Shown here in pieces: positions 54,068 to 63,516 of a stretch of 64,000 nucleotides of DNA; within the stretch, counting starts at the first letter, position 1; every line of letters begins with the position of its first letter. Where the stretch lies: the NCBI RefSeq assembly GCF_007748095.1, contig NZ_CP036287.1, positions 5,394,001-5,458,000 of the forward strand. Reading direction: 5' to 3'. The notes under the pieces were generated by a model that saw only the letters and a list, made by a program, of their open reading frames with translations, made no database searches and was not told the origin of the DNA. The stretch is from Engelhardtia mirabilis (GTDB lineage: Bacteria; Planctomycetota; UBA1135; GCA-002686595). A program made the translations under genes and the position numbers.

Positions 54068-54170
54068 GCCAGACCTCCCAGCGCGCGAACAGCGCGCCAT
54101 GCATCCGCCGCGAATACGACTGTCGACAAGGCTGCGATCGAGAACGCTGCCGCAGGGCGCGCGGCAGATT

Positions 54171-54215
54171 GAATCGTGGCCGCTCGAATCACGACCACTC
54201 GATTCACGGCCGTTG
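54171..54215. repeat. Three 15-bp imperfect direct repeats
   Basis: GAATCGTGGCCGCTC, GAATCACGACCACTC and GATTCACGGCCGTTG lie head to tail in the 280-bp mreB-mreC gap. They could be a protein-binding site controlling mreCD-pbp2-rodA or a remnant of a repeat element. The rest of this gap (54068-54347) shows no gene. Confidence 0.5.
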
Positions 54216-54347
54216 GCCTTGCTCCCTCTATCCGACTACGCGGCGCCCATCCCCGAGCACGCGAGGGCGGTCGTTGCTGCGAGGGCCGCGCGCCGGGGGT
54301 CGACAAGGGCCGGCGACGGCCAGGTGCGGCCGGCGTCGGCACTTGGA

Positions 54348-55412
54348 TCAGCCCTCATCGTCGTCCGCGAAGACGCTGGCGTAGACGTCGAGGTGCTCGA
54401 TGAAGATGCCCGTGCCACGCGCGACGGCGGTCAGTGGGTCGTTGCCGATGCGGGACTGGATCCCCAGGGCGTTGGTGATCGCCGTGTCGATGCCCTGCAA
54501 CAGGGCACCGCCGCCGACGATCGTGGCCCCGGAGTCGACCAGATCAGCCGAGATCTCGGGCGGGGCCTCCTCGAGCACCTGGCGAATGGCCTCGCAGATC
54601 TGATTGATCGGCTCGGACAGGGCCTCACGGATCTCGATCGAGTTGATCGTGCACATGCGCGGCAGACCGCTGATCGAGTCGCGACCCTTGACCTCCATCT
54701 CGAGCTCGGTGGGAAGTTCCCAGGCGCTGCCGATGGTGTGCTTGATGCGCTCGGCGGTCTGCTCGCCGATCAAGAGGTTGTGGGCCCGCCGCAGGTGGGC
54801 GGCGATGGCGTCGTCCATCTTGTCCCCGGCCACGCGCAGGGACGTGGCGACGACCGGCTCGGCCAGGGACAGCACGGCGATCTCCGTGGTGCCGCCGCCG
54901 ATGTCGACGATCAGGCAACCGGTGGCCTCGGTCACGGGCAGGTCCACCCCGACCGCGGCCGCGATCGGCTCCTCGACCAGGTGCACCTTGCGGGCGCCGG
55001 CGCGCTCGGCCGACTGGATCACGGCCCGGCGCTCCACGGCGGTGATCCCCACCGGGACCGAGATCACGACGCGCGGCTTGACCCACGTGCGGCCCTCGTG
55101 GACCCGGTGGATGAAGTACCGCAGCATCTTCTCCGTCACCTCGAAGTCGGCGATGACCCCGTCGCGCAGGGGACGGATGGCCTCGAACTTGCCAGGCGTC
55201 TTGCCCAGCATGGCCTTGGCCTGGGCCCCCACGGCCATGCCGTTGTTGAGGACCTCGTTGGTCCCCTTGCGGACGGCGACGACGCTGGGCTCATTGAGGA
55301 TGATCCCGCGACCTCTCACGCAGACCAGGGTGTTGGCCGTCCCCAGGTCGATGCCCATGTCCACCGAGAAACGGCCTAGCAGCCACTCCAACGGTTTAAT
55401 CATGCTGGCCAT
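54348..55412 (-). CDS. mreB: Rod-shape-determining actin homologue MreB
   Basis: This 354-residue cytoskeletal ATPase polymerises along the inner membrane and directs lateral wall synthesis. Actin-fold signatures are DMGIDLGTANTLVCVRGRGI (phosphate 1, about residues 18-37), LIVDIGGGTTEIAVLSL (phosphate 2), and DSGATIVGGGALLQGIDTAI (adenosine). VVISVPVGITAVERRAVIQSA and a typical acidic C-terminus also fit. It is followed after 280 bp by mreC. The cluster order mreB-mreC-mreD-pbp2-rodA is classical. Confidence 0.96.
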   Translation of the reverse strand: MASMIKPLEWLLGRFSVDMGIDLGTANTLVCVRGRGIILNEPSVVAVRKGTNEVLNNGMAVGAQAKAMLGKTPGKFEAIRPLRDGVIADFEVTEKMLRYFIHRVHEGRTWVKPRVVISVPVGITAVERRAVIQSAERAGARKVHLVEEPIAAAVGVDLPVTEATGCLIVDIGGGTTEIAVLSLAEPVVATSLRVAGDKMDDAIAAHLRRAHNLLIGEQTAERIKHTIGSAWELPTELEMEVKGRDSISGLPRMCTINSIEIREALSEPINQICEAIRQVLEEAPPEISADLVDSGATIVGGGALLQGIDTAITNALGIQSRIGNDPLTAVARGTGIFIEHLDVYASVFADDDEG

Positions 55413-55980
55413 GCAGGCTCCCTACGCGAGGGTCGTGGTCCCGGAGCTCGCTCCGAGGGTGCGTATGCCGGAAGCGGGGCGCTGGACTCCGCGACCGAAG
55501 GCTGCGGCCACCGGCGGCACGACGACGCGGTCGTGCATTGACACCGGGTGACCGGTCCGCCCTGACACCCTCGGTCGACGGCGACGCGCGCCGTTCATCG
55601 GGGGGGATCCGGGCAGTGGGCGATGCCACAGGCGACGCGCGCCGACGGCTATCGAGCCGCAGTCTACGCGACCCGGACCCGGGATCAAGCTGCCGAGGTC
55701 GGCCGGCCACAACGAAGCGTCGCACCTTGGACGCGCGCCAATGGCGACGCTGCGCGGGAACGGGATCGGATGGCTGGCCTGGAGGAGGTCGCGTCGAAGC
55801 GGTCGAATCAGCGGAAGCCCTGACGTGAGCCCGAGCTGCGTTCAATGGCAGCAGCGGCGGCCTCCCTGGGGAGACCGCCGCTGCGAGTGCCTGCTCGGCG
55901 TCCGGCCGGAGCCGGTTCGGTGTTCGAAGAATCGCTGACCAGGTCCGATCGGTACGAGGGGCAACCGACCGGGATCCGGA
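55413..55980. other. Intergenic region upstream of mreB
   Basis: This is about 570 bp long. Forward and reverse frames are Arg/Pro-rich without motifs. It presumably holds the mreB promoter. Nothing else is recognised. Confidence 0.4.
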
Positions 55981-56208
55981 TCAGCTCTTGAAGAACACGC
56001 CCCCGCCGTAGGTCGTGCCGAGGTAGTAGTCGACCATCAGACAGGCGGCGATCAGGACGATCGTCGTGACGATCGCGACGGCGCCTTCGATGCCCATTCC
56101 GCCGTCGGCGTCAGCCTGGGCGGCGGACGCGGTCTGGCGACGCGGACCGCTGGAGGCGCGGGTTGCGGTGGAACGGGAGGCGGAACGGTTGGCTTGGCGA
56201 CGTGCCAT
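55981..56208 (-). CDS. Small single-pass membrane protein
   Basis: This is a 75-residue protein. A very basic Arg/Ser/Ala-rich N-terminus (residues 1-30) is followed by one hydrophobic helix, EGAVAIVTTIVLIAACLMVDYYLG (split here for clarity as EGAVAIVTTIVLIAACL and MVDYYLG), and a short exported GGGVFFKS tail. No known domain was found. It shares strand and proximity (64 bp) with the upstream coiled-coil protein, suggesting one transcript. The conserved spacing and good coding look make it a credible small gene. Confidence 0.65.
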   Translation of the reverse strand: MARRQANRSASRSTATRASSGPRRQTASAAQADADGGMGIEGAVAIVTTIVLIAACLMVDYYLGTTYGGGVFFKS

Positions 56209-56272
56209 GGTCAGGTTCTCTTTCTGCTCGAGGGGAGCGTCTGCTCGAGGGGATCGGGCTCGTTGAATCCGA

Positions 56273-57130
56273 TCAGAGAGCCGTGGTCGCGTTGTCGCCG
56301 ACCTGGATAGCGGCGCCGTCGACCGCGGTGGTCACGACCGCCGTGCACATGTCCTCATCGACGGTCTCGACGCGCACCTTGCCCTTGTAGACCTGGCCGC
56401 GGTACACGTCGAAGACCATGCCCCGGCGGATGCCGAGAGCGCTGCCGGCGTTGATGGCGACGAAGCCGGGGCTCAGGTCCATCCGCACATCGACCACGCT
56501 GCGGTCGACGGCCGGCTGCTGGACCAGGGTGCCCAGGTCGATGCCACTGAGGGCGGACATGTTCTCGAGGTTGCGCTCGGCGGCGGCCAGGGAGTTGGTC
56601 AGGGTCTCGGCGCGAACGGTGACCGCGGCCAGGTCGGACGCCAGCTTGGCGGCCCGGTCCTCGGCGTCGCGGCGGGCGATCTCAGCGTCGCGCTGGGCGT
56701 CCTCGGCGTCTTCCTTGGCCACCACGGCGTCGCGAGCCTCCCTGGCCGCGTCGGCCGCGCGGGCATCCGACGCCTCGACCTTGTTGGCCAACAGGTCCAG
56801 GCGCTCGTTGTAGCCGCCGAGGCTGCTGCGCAGCTCGTCGTTGTCCTTCTCGGCGTCGACCAGCTCGTTCTTCTTGGCCGCGAGCTCGGTGGCGTCCTTG
56901 CTGGCCGCTTCACGCACTTGGCCGAGGGTGTCCCGCTGGGCGGCGAGCTCCGCGTTCAACTTCGAGATCTGGCTCTCGAGGTCGTTGCGGGTCTCCGTGT
57001 GGGCCTTCTCTTCCTCCAAGTAACTCGTCTTGTAGTCCTGGCCAGCCTTCAGGACCTGGGAGGCCCAGCCGAGGAAGGCGCCGGCGAGAAGGAGATTCAC
57101 CACGATGAGGATTCGTCCGATGCTGCTCAT
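56273..57130 (-). CDS. Membrane-anchored coiled-coil protein
   Basis: This is a 285-residue protein. An N-terminal helix (GRILIVVNLLLAGAFLGWA, residues about 5-23) anchors it. Residues about 35-190 are a long charged coiled coil rich in Ala, Glu and Asp (SQISKLNAELAAQRDTLGQV, DAQRDAEIARRDAEDRAAKL). A C-terminal beta-domain (VDVRMDLSPGFVAINAGSAL, GIRRGMVFDVYRGQVYKGKV, then VETVDEDMCTAVV) looks like the small SH3-like or FlgT-C-like domain seen in envelope proteins. Its role is unknown; a scaffold spanning the periplasm is plausible. Confidence 0.72.
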   Translation of the reverse strand: MSSIGRILIVVNLLLAGAFLGWASQVLKAGQDYKTSYLEEEKAHTETRNDLESQISKLNAELAAQRDTLGQVREAASKDATELAAKKNELVDAEKDNDELRSSLGGYNERLDLLANKVEASDARAADAAREARDAVVAKEDAEDAQRDAEIARRDAEDRAAKLASDLAAVTVRAETLTNSLAAAERNLENMSALSGIDLGTLVQQPAVDRSVVDVRMDLSPGFVAINAGSALGIRRGMVFDVYRGQVYKGKVRVETVDEDMCTAVVTTAVDGAAIQVGDNATTAL

Positions 57131-57549
57131 ACCGTCGCTGCGCGGGCTCGAAGTGTCTGGATGGGGGGACGCACGCGAAAGAGATGGGGTCGCGTGCGTT
57201 TGGGTCGGCGCGGGCGCATGCCCGCAGGCCAGGATGCGCTCGAAGCGCTCGGAGTAGCTAGCGCCGGGGCGCTCGAGAGACAGTCAGTCAGTCAGTCGCC
57301 GCTCCGTCCGCCTGGTGTCGCCGGCCGGGCGTTCGCTGCCAGGACACCGTGCGCGGGGCACAGCAGGCAGAGACCGCGGAGAGCCGGGATTGGGGTCAGG
57401 CGAGGGAGCCGAAAGAGCGGGGTCCGAAGGGCGTTCCCGTCCGGCGAGTGGCGCGACTATAGGGAGGCCCCCCGGGGGGGTCAAGCAAGGCGAGAACGCC
57501 TGCCGGTCACGTCACTACCGCACCCGCCCCCCCCGGTCACCGACGTGGC
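57131..57549. other. Intergenic region between lnt and the coiled-coil gene
   Basis: This is about 420 bp long. It contains a short CAGT/TCAG four-copy microrepeat near 57280 and a CCCCCC/GGGGGGG palindrome at 57468-57480, which could act as a hairpin. No gene is recognised. Confidence 0.4.
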
Positions 57550-59256
57550 TCAGGCTTCTCGCCGCCGACGCGGCAGGGCCAGCAATCCGAGGCCCAAAAG
57601 GGCCCAGGCAGACCTCCAGAGGGGCCGCAGGGCCGCGAAGGGCGTGGACGAGGAGGGGTCGGAGGGCACCGGGACCTGCACCCGCAGGGTGCCCTGGACC
57701 TCGCGGTCGTCCCCATCCACCGTAAGTCGCTCCACCTCCCGTCCGCTCGGATCGATCAGGGCCGAGACCCCTGAGTTGGTGCAGCGGGCGACGCTGCGAC
57801 CACTCGATACGGCCGCCAGGCGCGTGAAGGCGATCATCTGGTCGAGCTCGATCGAGCGCCGGTACCAGGCCTCGTTCGACAGCACCACGTGGAAGTCCAC
57901 GTCACCCGGAAAGGACTCGATGAAGGCGTTGTCGAAGCAGATCGCCTGCCCCATGCGCCAGGCCCGGCCCTGGCGGTCCTCGAAGGTCAGCGAGGTGGTT
58001 GGCGCCGAGGCGAAGTCCGGGATGTAGCGGGCCATCGCGTACATCGCGCGCCGGATGGGTTCGAAGCGCTCGAAGCCGAAGGTCGTCTCCCCCAGGGGTA
58101 CGAGGTGCGTCTTCGCCGCGGTCGCGCGCTGGCCGTCCGGCGTCCACAGGCAGGCGACGTTGAAGCGGCGCAGGCGTCCACCCTGTGGGCGCCACTCCTC
58201 GATTCCGCCCAGGAACGAGGTCCCCGGCATCAAAGCCGCGCCACCGGCGAAGCCGCCGATGCGGTCGCCGAAGACCATGTCGCGCACCCACAGGCGCTGG
58301 TACTGCTCGTGCATGAGGTCGAACCACTTGGACGGTTCCCCACGCTCCGCCTGCCAGGAGTCGAACTCGGCTCCCCCCGCGGCGGCCTCGACCGCTTCGG
58401 GCGAGGCGATCTCGAAGCGCACCATGGTCTCCGACCAGACCACCAGGTCGACCGGCCCCGCCGCCTGCCCCGCGCGGCTCAGCAGCACCTGCTCGCGCAT
58501 GATCGACTGGTCGTCGGGGTCCAACTGCTTGCGGGCCTGGGAGAGGCCCGGCTGGACCAGGAGCAGGGTCGGCCCGGGCTCGGTGGCCGGCGCGGGCACG
58601 ATCCGGGCCAGGGCCAGGCCCGCGACAAGGGCGAGGATTCCGCCGCCGAACTCGACCACGGCCCGGTTGCGATGACGCTCCACCAGGGCGCGCCAGGCTC
58701 CACTCAGTCCGGCCGCGGCGGCCACCACCACGAAGCCCAGCCCCGCCGGACCGATCACCCGGGCGCAGCCCAACAGCGGCTCGAAGTCGACCACGCAGTG
58801 GGCCAGGCGCACCCACCCCATGCCGAAGGGCGGCTCGATCAGGTCGCGCAGGGTCTCGAGCGAGGTCCAGGCCAGGGAAGCCGCCAGGAAGATCGGCAGG
58901 CGGCGCGCCAGGGCCCGAGCCAGGGAGCCGGCCGCGGCCATGTAGAGGCCCATGCCGATCCCTGCCGGGGGCACGACGAAGGGCGAGATGTACGCCAGCC
59001 AATGCATCAGGCCGCCCATCGCGAGGGCTGCCGCCAGCCACTCGACGAGGAAGGCGCGCCGTCCAGGCCGCACCGCCGCCCCGCTCCACAGGACCATGGC
59101 CACGAAGGCCAAGAGGGGCGCGCCCGCGGGTTTCAGGACCCCGGGCGAGGCCAAGACGAAGGCCCCCCAGGCCGGGAACACGAACCAAGCCCGCCGCCAC
59201 GGACCGAGGTCCGGGAGGGGCGGCGGCTGACTCCGGTCGCTGGGCTGGGTCTCCAC
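57550..59256 (-). CDS. lnt: Apolipoprotein N-acyltransferase
   Basis: This 568-residue enzyme carries out the third step of lipoprotein maturation, N-acylating the diacylglyceryl-cysteine in the inner membrane. The GTG start (VETQPSDRSQPPP) lies 8 bp past the moeA stop. About seven hydrophobic segments (residues ~20-215) precede a nitrilase-like periplasmic domain. The catalytic triad residues can be placed: Glu276 (VVWSETMVRF), Lys382 (KTHLVPLGETTFG) and Cys440 (GQAICFDNAF). The window encodes several lipobox proteins that would be substrates. A C-terminal helix (WALLGLGLLALP) closes the protein. Confidence 0.92.
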   Translation of the reverse strand: METQPSDRSQPPPLPDLGPWRRAWFVFPAWGAFVLASPGVLKPAGAPLLAFVAMVLWSGAAVRPGRRAFLVEWLAAALAMGGLMHWLAYISPFVVPPAGIGMGLYMAAAGSLARALARRLPIFLAASLAWTSLETLRDLIEPPFGMGWVRLAHCVVDFEPLLGCARVIGPAGLGFVVVAAAAGLSGAWRALVERHRNRAVVEFGGGILALVAGLALARIVPAPATEPGPTLLLVQPGLSQARKQLDPDDQSIMREQVLLSRAGQAAGPVDLVVWSETMVRFEIASPEAVEAAAGGAEFDSWQAERGEPSKWFDLMHEQYQRLWVRDMVFGDRIGGFAGGAALMPGTSFLGGIEEWRPQGGRLRRFNVACLWTPDGQRATAAKTHLVPLGETTFGFERFEPIRRAMYAMARYIPDFASAPTTSLTFEDRQGRAWRMGQAICFDNAFIESFPGDVDFHVVLSNEAWYRRSIELDQMIAFTRLAAVSSGRSVARCTNSGVSALIDPSGREVERLTVDGDDREVQGTLRVQVPVPSDPSSSTPFAALRPLWRSAWALLGLGLLALPRRRREA

Positions 59257-59264
59257 GCTGGCGT

Positions 59265-60491
59265 CTATCCGCGGCCGAGGGGCCGGTAGTCGATCGTCTG
59301 GCCTTCTTCGACCCGTTCGTCCGCGGGCAGCACCGCCAGGGCCTCGGCGTGGATCACCGTGACGATGTCCGCCGAGCCCTTCCAATCCAGGGGCACCAGG
59401 CGCTCGCGGCCATCGGCATCCTGCTCCAGCCGGCAGGGGTAGTTGAGCTGGCGGTCGCCGGCGTCGCGGGCGGGCCCGGACCAGACGGCGCGGCGCAGGC
59501 GCTCCTGGGTCCCCGCGCCCGTCTCGCCACCCAGGCGCGCCAGGGCCGGTCGCACGAACGCCTCGAGGCCCAGCAGGGCCGAGACGGGGTTGCCCGGCAG
59601 GCCGAGCACCGGCTTGGGTCCGCGCATCCCGAACCAGATCGGCTTGCCCGGCTTGACCGCGACCTTGTGGAGCACCGGCTCGACGCCGAGCTTCTCGAAC
59701 GTCTTGCCCACCAGGTCGTACTTGCCCATCGAGACGCCGCCGGTGGTGATCAGCGCGTCGGAGGACTCCAACGCGCGCCCGAAGTCGCGCTCGAGCAGGG
59801 CCTCGTCGTCGGGGACGATGCCTACCTCGAGCACCTCGTGAAACAGCTCGAAGCAGCGGTGCGCGAGGAACAGGGTGTTGCCCTCGCGGATCTGCCCCTT
59901 CTGGGGTTTGACCCAGGCGGGCACGAGTTCGTCACCGGTGGTCAGGATCGACACGCGCACCGGCCGGAATACGGACACCGGATGGGCTCCGATGGCGGCC
60001 AAGACCGAAACGTCGACCGGCGTCAGGCGCCGGCCGGGGGCGAGCACCTGCGCCCCCTCGGCCAGGATGTCGGCGCGCGCCTGCACGTGCTGCCCCGCGC
60101 GCGCGGAGTCGAGCAGCCGCACGCGGTTGCCCTGGCGCGAGGTGCGCTCGATCATCACGACCGCGTCGCACTCGTCGGGGACCTCGGCGCCGGTGTAGAT
60201 CTCGATGCAGTTGCCGGGCAACACCAGCCCCTCGAAGGGCGCGCCGGCCTTGGCCTCGCCGCAGCAGTTGAGCTGGATCGAGCCGTCGTCCAACTTGGGC
60301 CCGTCGAAGTCCGCCGAGCGCACCGCGAAACCGTCCATCATCGCGCGCCGGAAGGGCGGCATGTCGATGTCGGAGACGGCGGGCTTGGCGAGGACCCGGC
60401 CGGCGGCGTGGGTCAGGGGCATCTCGTCCACGTCGCCGATCGGTTCGATCGTGGCGAGGATCTGAGCCAGGGCTTGCGAAGGGGTCAGCAT
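59265..60491 (-). CDS. moeA: Molybdopterin molybdenumtransferase
   Basis: This 408-residue enzyme inserts molybdate into adenylylated molybdopterin to complete the molybdenum cofactor. Family blocks are PLTHAAGRVLAKPAVSDIDM, PPFRRAMMDGFAVRSADFDG, IYTGAEVPDECDAVVMIE, SILTTGDELVPAWVKPQKGQ, ALITTGGVSMGKYDLVG and PVLGLPGNPVSALLGLEAFV. It is intact and of normal length. It is the only molybdenum cofactor gene in the window. It lies upstream of lnt on the same strand, 8 bp from that start, without an obvious functional link. Confidence 0.95.
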   Translation of the reverse strand: MLTPSQALAQILATIEPIGDVDEMPLTHAAGRVLAKPAVSDIDMPPFRRAMMDGFAVRSADFDGPKLDDGSIQLNCCGEAKAGAPFEGLVLPGNCIEIYTGAEVPDECDAVVMIERTSRQGNRVRLLDSARAGQHVQARADILAEGAQVLAPGRRLTPVDVSVLAAIGAHPVSVFRPVRVSILTTGDELVPAWVKPQKGQIREGNTLFLAHRCFELFHEVLEVGIVPDDEALLERDFGRALESSDALITTGGVSMGKYDLVGKTFEKLGVEPVLHKVAVKPGKPIWFGMRGPKPVLGLPGNPVSALLGLEAFVRPALARLGGETGAGTQERLRRAVWSGPARDAGDRQLNYPCRLEQDADGRERLVPLDWKGSADIVTVIHAEALAVLPADERVEEGQTIDYRPLGRG

Positions 60492-60652
60492 GGGCGCGGG
60501 GCGGGTTTGGGGGGCGAAGAGTCTAACGGGGCGGAGCTCGGGACCCGGCGGGTCGCCGCCGCGGACTTCGCCGCCGGACGAGCGTCGCCGGTGGGCGAGA
60601 CCAGAGATCGGGTCGGCGAGCTTCGACAGACCTGGGACCTGCGCGCCCGTGA

Positions 60653-61555
60653 GTGGGATTGCCTCCGACTTGTCCTGTCAGCCCTGGTCAGGAGACCTTC
60701 CCGATCGAGCTTGGCGCCCCCATCGCCCTGTTCACCCTGACCTGCGTCGCGGCCGGCCGAGCGGTGCTCGTCGTCGACGGCAGTCCCGGGATCGTCGGCG
60801 TCATCCCGAGCGCCCAGGGGGCCATCGACGTAGGACGTCCGGGCGACACCATCGCGGCACGGCCGAGCAGCTTCCACTCGGCAACGATGGTCTGGAAGTC
60901 GCTGACCCAGTTCGGCGTCCGCGGCTCGGACGGGACCGTCCCGCAGCTCGCCAGCGTCATGGTCGACGCCCCGGCGGCGGGCGGGCAGTTGGCGGTGTCG
61001 AGGCTCACCGTGACCGACGGGCCCGTGGTCGCGACTCGCAGCGCGGGCGGCGCGTCGACCTGCGTGATCGACTCGACTTCGGTGAGCCAGGGATTCACGG
61101 CCCAGGACCGGGTCGCTGCGGTGCGCCTGTCGGGCTCGACGATCCGCGAGGATCGGCCTCCTCGACGACTCTCTTCGGCGGTCGAAGCCGTCAAGCGGAG
61201 CCTGGTGATCCAGGAGGCCGGCCGAGCAGGGCCATCCGGAGCATGGAGGGAGATCGCCAGGCGTCGTTGTGGGCCGTGGCACGAGCTCGAAACTCTCTAC
61301 CAGCCGCACCACGGTTCGAAGCACGGCCTCCCAGCATGCCGACGACACCTCGCCCACCCGTCAGCCGCCGACCTGTGCCCCACGGCCGCATCGCCCGCGA
61401 TCGACGGGGACCTACCGGCCTGCATGCCCCTTCCGGGCGAGCTCGACCTGGATGGCGCAACGCGCGTCCAGGGCGACACAGCGGACCTGGGTCGCGACGA
61501 GACGTCGCCCTGCGGTCCGCGGGCGACGCGCACCCGAGCGGAGCGGGGGGCCGCG
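60653..61555 (+). pseudogene. Decayed remnant of a right-handed beta-helix surface protein
   Basis: One forward frame holds LAVSRLTVTDGPVVATRSAG, CVIDSTSVSQGFTAQDR and VRLSGSTIRED, typical of parallel beta-helix repeats. About 100 codons later, in the same frame, is SPAIDGDLPACMPLPGELDL followed by DGATRVQGDTADLGRDE, which matches the conserved C-terminal 'SPAIDAGD...DLDGNPR...DIGADE' block of secreted beta-helix/polymorphic outer-membrane proteins. There is no signal peptide, the middle is low-complexity, and the reading frame then continues as noise to 61822. I read it as a deletion-derived relic. The minus-strand frames over the same bases look less natural. Confidence 0.5.
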
Positions 61556-62019
61556 TCGACGGACTCCCCGGTTCGTCTCGGGTCCCGGTGCCGCGCAATG
61601 ACAGGGGTCGCCCAGAGACCGGCCGCTCGAGGATCGGTCCCCAGGCGGGCCAGATCGCGGGCTCTGCTCCTGCGCCGGGGGACCGCGAGCACCGGGGACG
61701 GTAAGCTCCCGCCCCGGTTTCTCCGCGTGCGTCCGAACCGGGTCGGCGGGCGAACTCCACCCGGAGGTCGGATGGCCCCGCCCGCAGGCCGGGCGAGGAA
61801 TAGGGTCGGACGGGAACCGTAAGGTCGTCGTCTCCGTAAGCCTGGTCAGCGGCGCGAGCTGTGCGATCGGTCCTGCGCCGGGACAGACGCGGCCGCGCCC
61901 GAGTGGGCTGCCGCAGTCGCCCACTGAACGCGCCCCCTGGGCACCCGACCGCGCCCCACGCCCCTGCCTCCGTCGGTGTCCCCGCCGGCGGCCCGATCCT
62001 ACCTCGCCTCCCCGTGCCG
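61556..62019. other. Intergenic region upstream of the RND adaptor
   Basis: There are about 460 bp with no recognised gene. The region should hold the promoter of the efflux operon. No regulator gene lies adjacent. Confidence 0.4.
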
Positions 62020-63516
62020 ATGCTCCACAGTCGCCCCCCCCGCCAGGACCCGTCCAGCTCCAGCCTGAGGGGGTCGATCGCGGCGGCCTCGTTGACCCTC
62101 ATCGTGGCCCTCGCGGGATGCACCAAGGGGCAGGAGCGCAGCCCCGAAGTCTCGGCCGCCGCCGACCAGGGCATGCGCGAGCGCCAGGCAGCGCGGGTCG
62201 TGACCATCCCCGTGGCGCGGCGCGAGATGGTGCGCCTGCTCGAGACCACCAGCGTGGTCGAGTCGGAGACCGAGATCGACGTGGTGCCCCGCGCGTCCGG
62301 GCTGGTGACCCACGTGCTCGTTGAAGAGGGCGACGAAGTCGAGGCCGGTCAGGTCCTGGCGCGGCTCGACTCGCGCGAGGAGACCATGGCCCTGCGCGAC
62401 TCGCAGATCGCCCTGGAGGAGGCCGAGCACGCGGTGACCACCGCCGCCGTGGCCGTGGCCGAGGCCGAGAGCCGCATCGCCACCGCCCAGAGCGCCCTCG
62501 AGCAGGCCGAGCGCGACTACCAGCGCGACGTGGCCCTGCGGACGGGCGGCGCGAACCCCTTCGGTTCGGTCTCCGAGCGCACGGTCGAGGCCAGCAAGCT
62601 CGCCCGCGACCAGGCCGAGCAGGAGCTGGCCCAGTCCCAGCTCGCCCTGCAGCGGGCCAAGGCCGACGAGGGCGCCGCGCGCACCTCGGTCACCCGCGCC
62701 CAGGTCACCAGCGAGCGCGCCGAGCTGACCCTCGAGCGCATGACGATCACCGCCCCCATCACCGGGCGCGTGGCCTCGCGCGACGTGCGCGTGGGCGCCA
62801 CCGTCGACATGGCCCAGCCGGTGTTCCGGATCACCGACACCGCCAAGCTGCGCACGGTCTTCTACCGACCCCAGCGCGAGTTGAGCCTGTTCCGCACCGC
62901 CGGGGACGACGACGGGGGCCTGGAGCTGACCGCCACCGCCGAGGCGGCGCCCGGCGCCGTCTTCCGAGGTCACATCGAGCGCACCAGCCCGACCATCGAC
63001 GCGACCTCGGGCTCGTTCCGCGTCACCGCGGGGCTCGAGCGTTACCCCGAAGAGGGGCCCGAGGCCGGCGCCCTGCTGCCGGGCATGTTGGCCCGCATCC
63101 GCATCGTCACCGACCGGCGCCCCGGCGCCCTGGCGGTGCCCAAGCGCGCGGTGCGGCGCGAGGGTGAACAGTCCTTCGTCCAGGTGGCCGACGGCGGCGT
63201 GGCGCGGCGGGTGCTCGTGGCCGAGGGCTACTCGGACGACGAGTACGTCGAGCTGCGCCTGGAGCCGGGCGCCGAGCTGGCCGTCGGCGACCGGGTGATC
63301 GTGGTCGGCGGGCGCGACCTCGAGGAGGGCGACGCGGTGACCGAGGGCGACGAATCGGCCAAGGCCATCGCGGACCAGGCACTGGCCGCGTCCCAGGCGA
63401 GCGAGTTCGCGAGCGAGGACGGCGCAGTCGCGTCCGACCGGGCAGCCGACGGTCCCGACAGCGGCGGCGGTGCCGGCAGCGAGAGCACCGACAGCAACAG
63501 CGGCGACGGCCGATGA
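62020..63516 (+). CDS. RND efflux periplasmic adaptor (membrane fusion) lipoprotein
   Basis: This is a 498-residue protein. The chosen ATG gives MLHSRPPRQDPSSSS and a lipobox in LTLIVALAGCTKG (Cys about 31). The biotinyl-lipoyl/barrel-sandwich halves are VVPRASGLVTHVLVEEGDEV (about residue 88) and MTITAPITGRVASRDVRVGA (about 247). A long alpha-hairpin of Ala/Glu-rich coiled coil lies between them. A beta-barrel follows, then VPKRAVRREGEQSFVQVADG. It connects an inner-membrane RND pump to an outer-membrane channel. An acidic Ser/Asp-rich C-terminal tail (residues ~445-498) is unusual. It overlaps the permease gene by 4 nt. Confidence 0.92.
   Translation: MLHSRPPRQDPSSSSLRGSIAAASLTLIVALAGCTKGQERSPEVSAAADQGMRERQAARVVTIPVARREMVRLLETTSVVESETEIDVVPRASGLVTHVLVEEGDEVEAGQVLARLDSREETMALRDSQIALEEAEHAVTTAAVAVAEAESRIATAQSALEQAERDYQRDVALRTGGANPFGSVSERTVEASKLARDQAEQELAQSQLALQRAKADEGAARTSVTRAQVTSERAELTLERMTITAPITGRVASRDVRVGATVDMAQPVFRITDTAKLRTVFYRPQRELSLFRTAGDDDGGLELTATAEAAPGAVFRGHIERTSPTIDATSGSFRVTAGLERYPEEGPEAGALLPGMLARIRIVTDRRPGALAVPKRAVRREGEQSFVQVADGGVARRVLVAEGYSDDEYVELRLEPGAELAVGDRVIVVGGRDLEEGDAVTEGDESAKAIADQALAASQASEFASEDGAVASDRAADGPDSGGGAGSESTDSNSGDGR

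Noticed and set aside
60688..61194. Reverse-strand 168-codon frame over the beta-helix relic
   Set aside because: The forward frame has strand-turn patterns and a known C-terminal block; the reverse frame has none.
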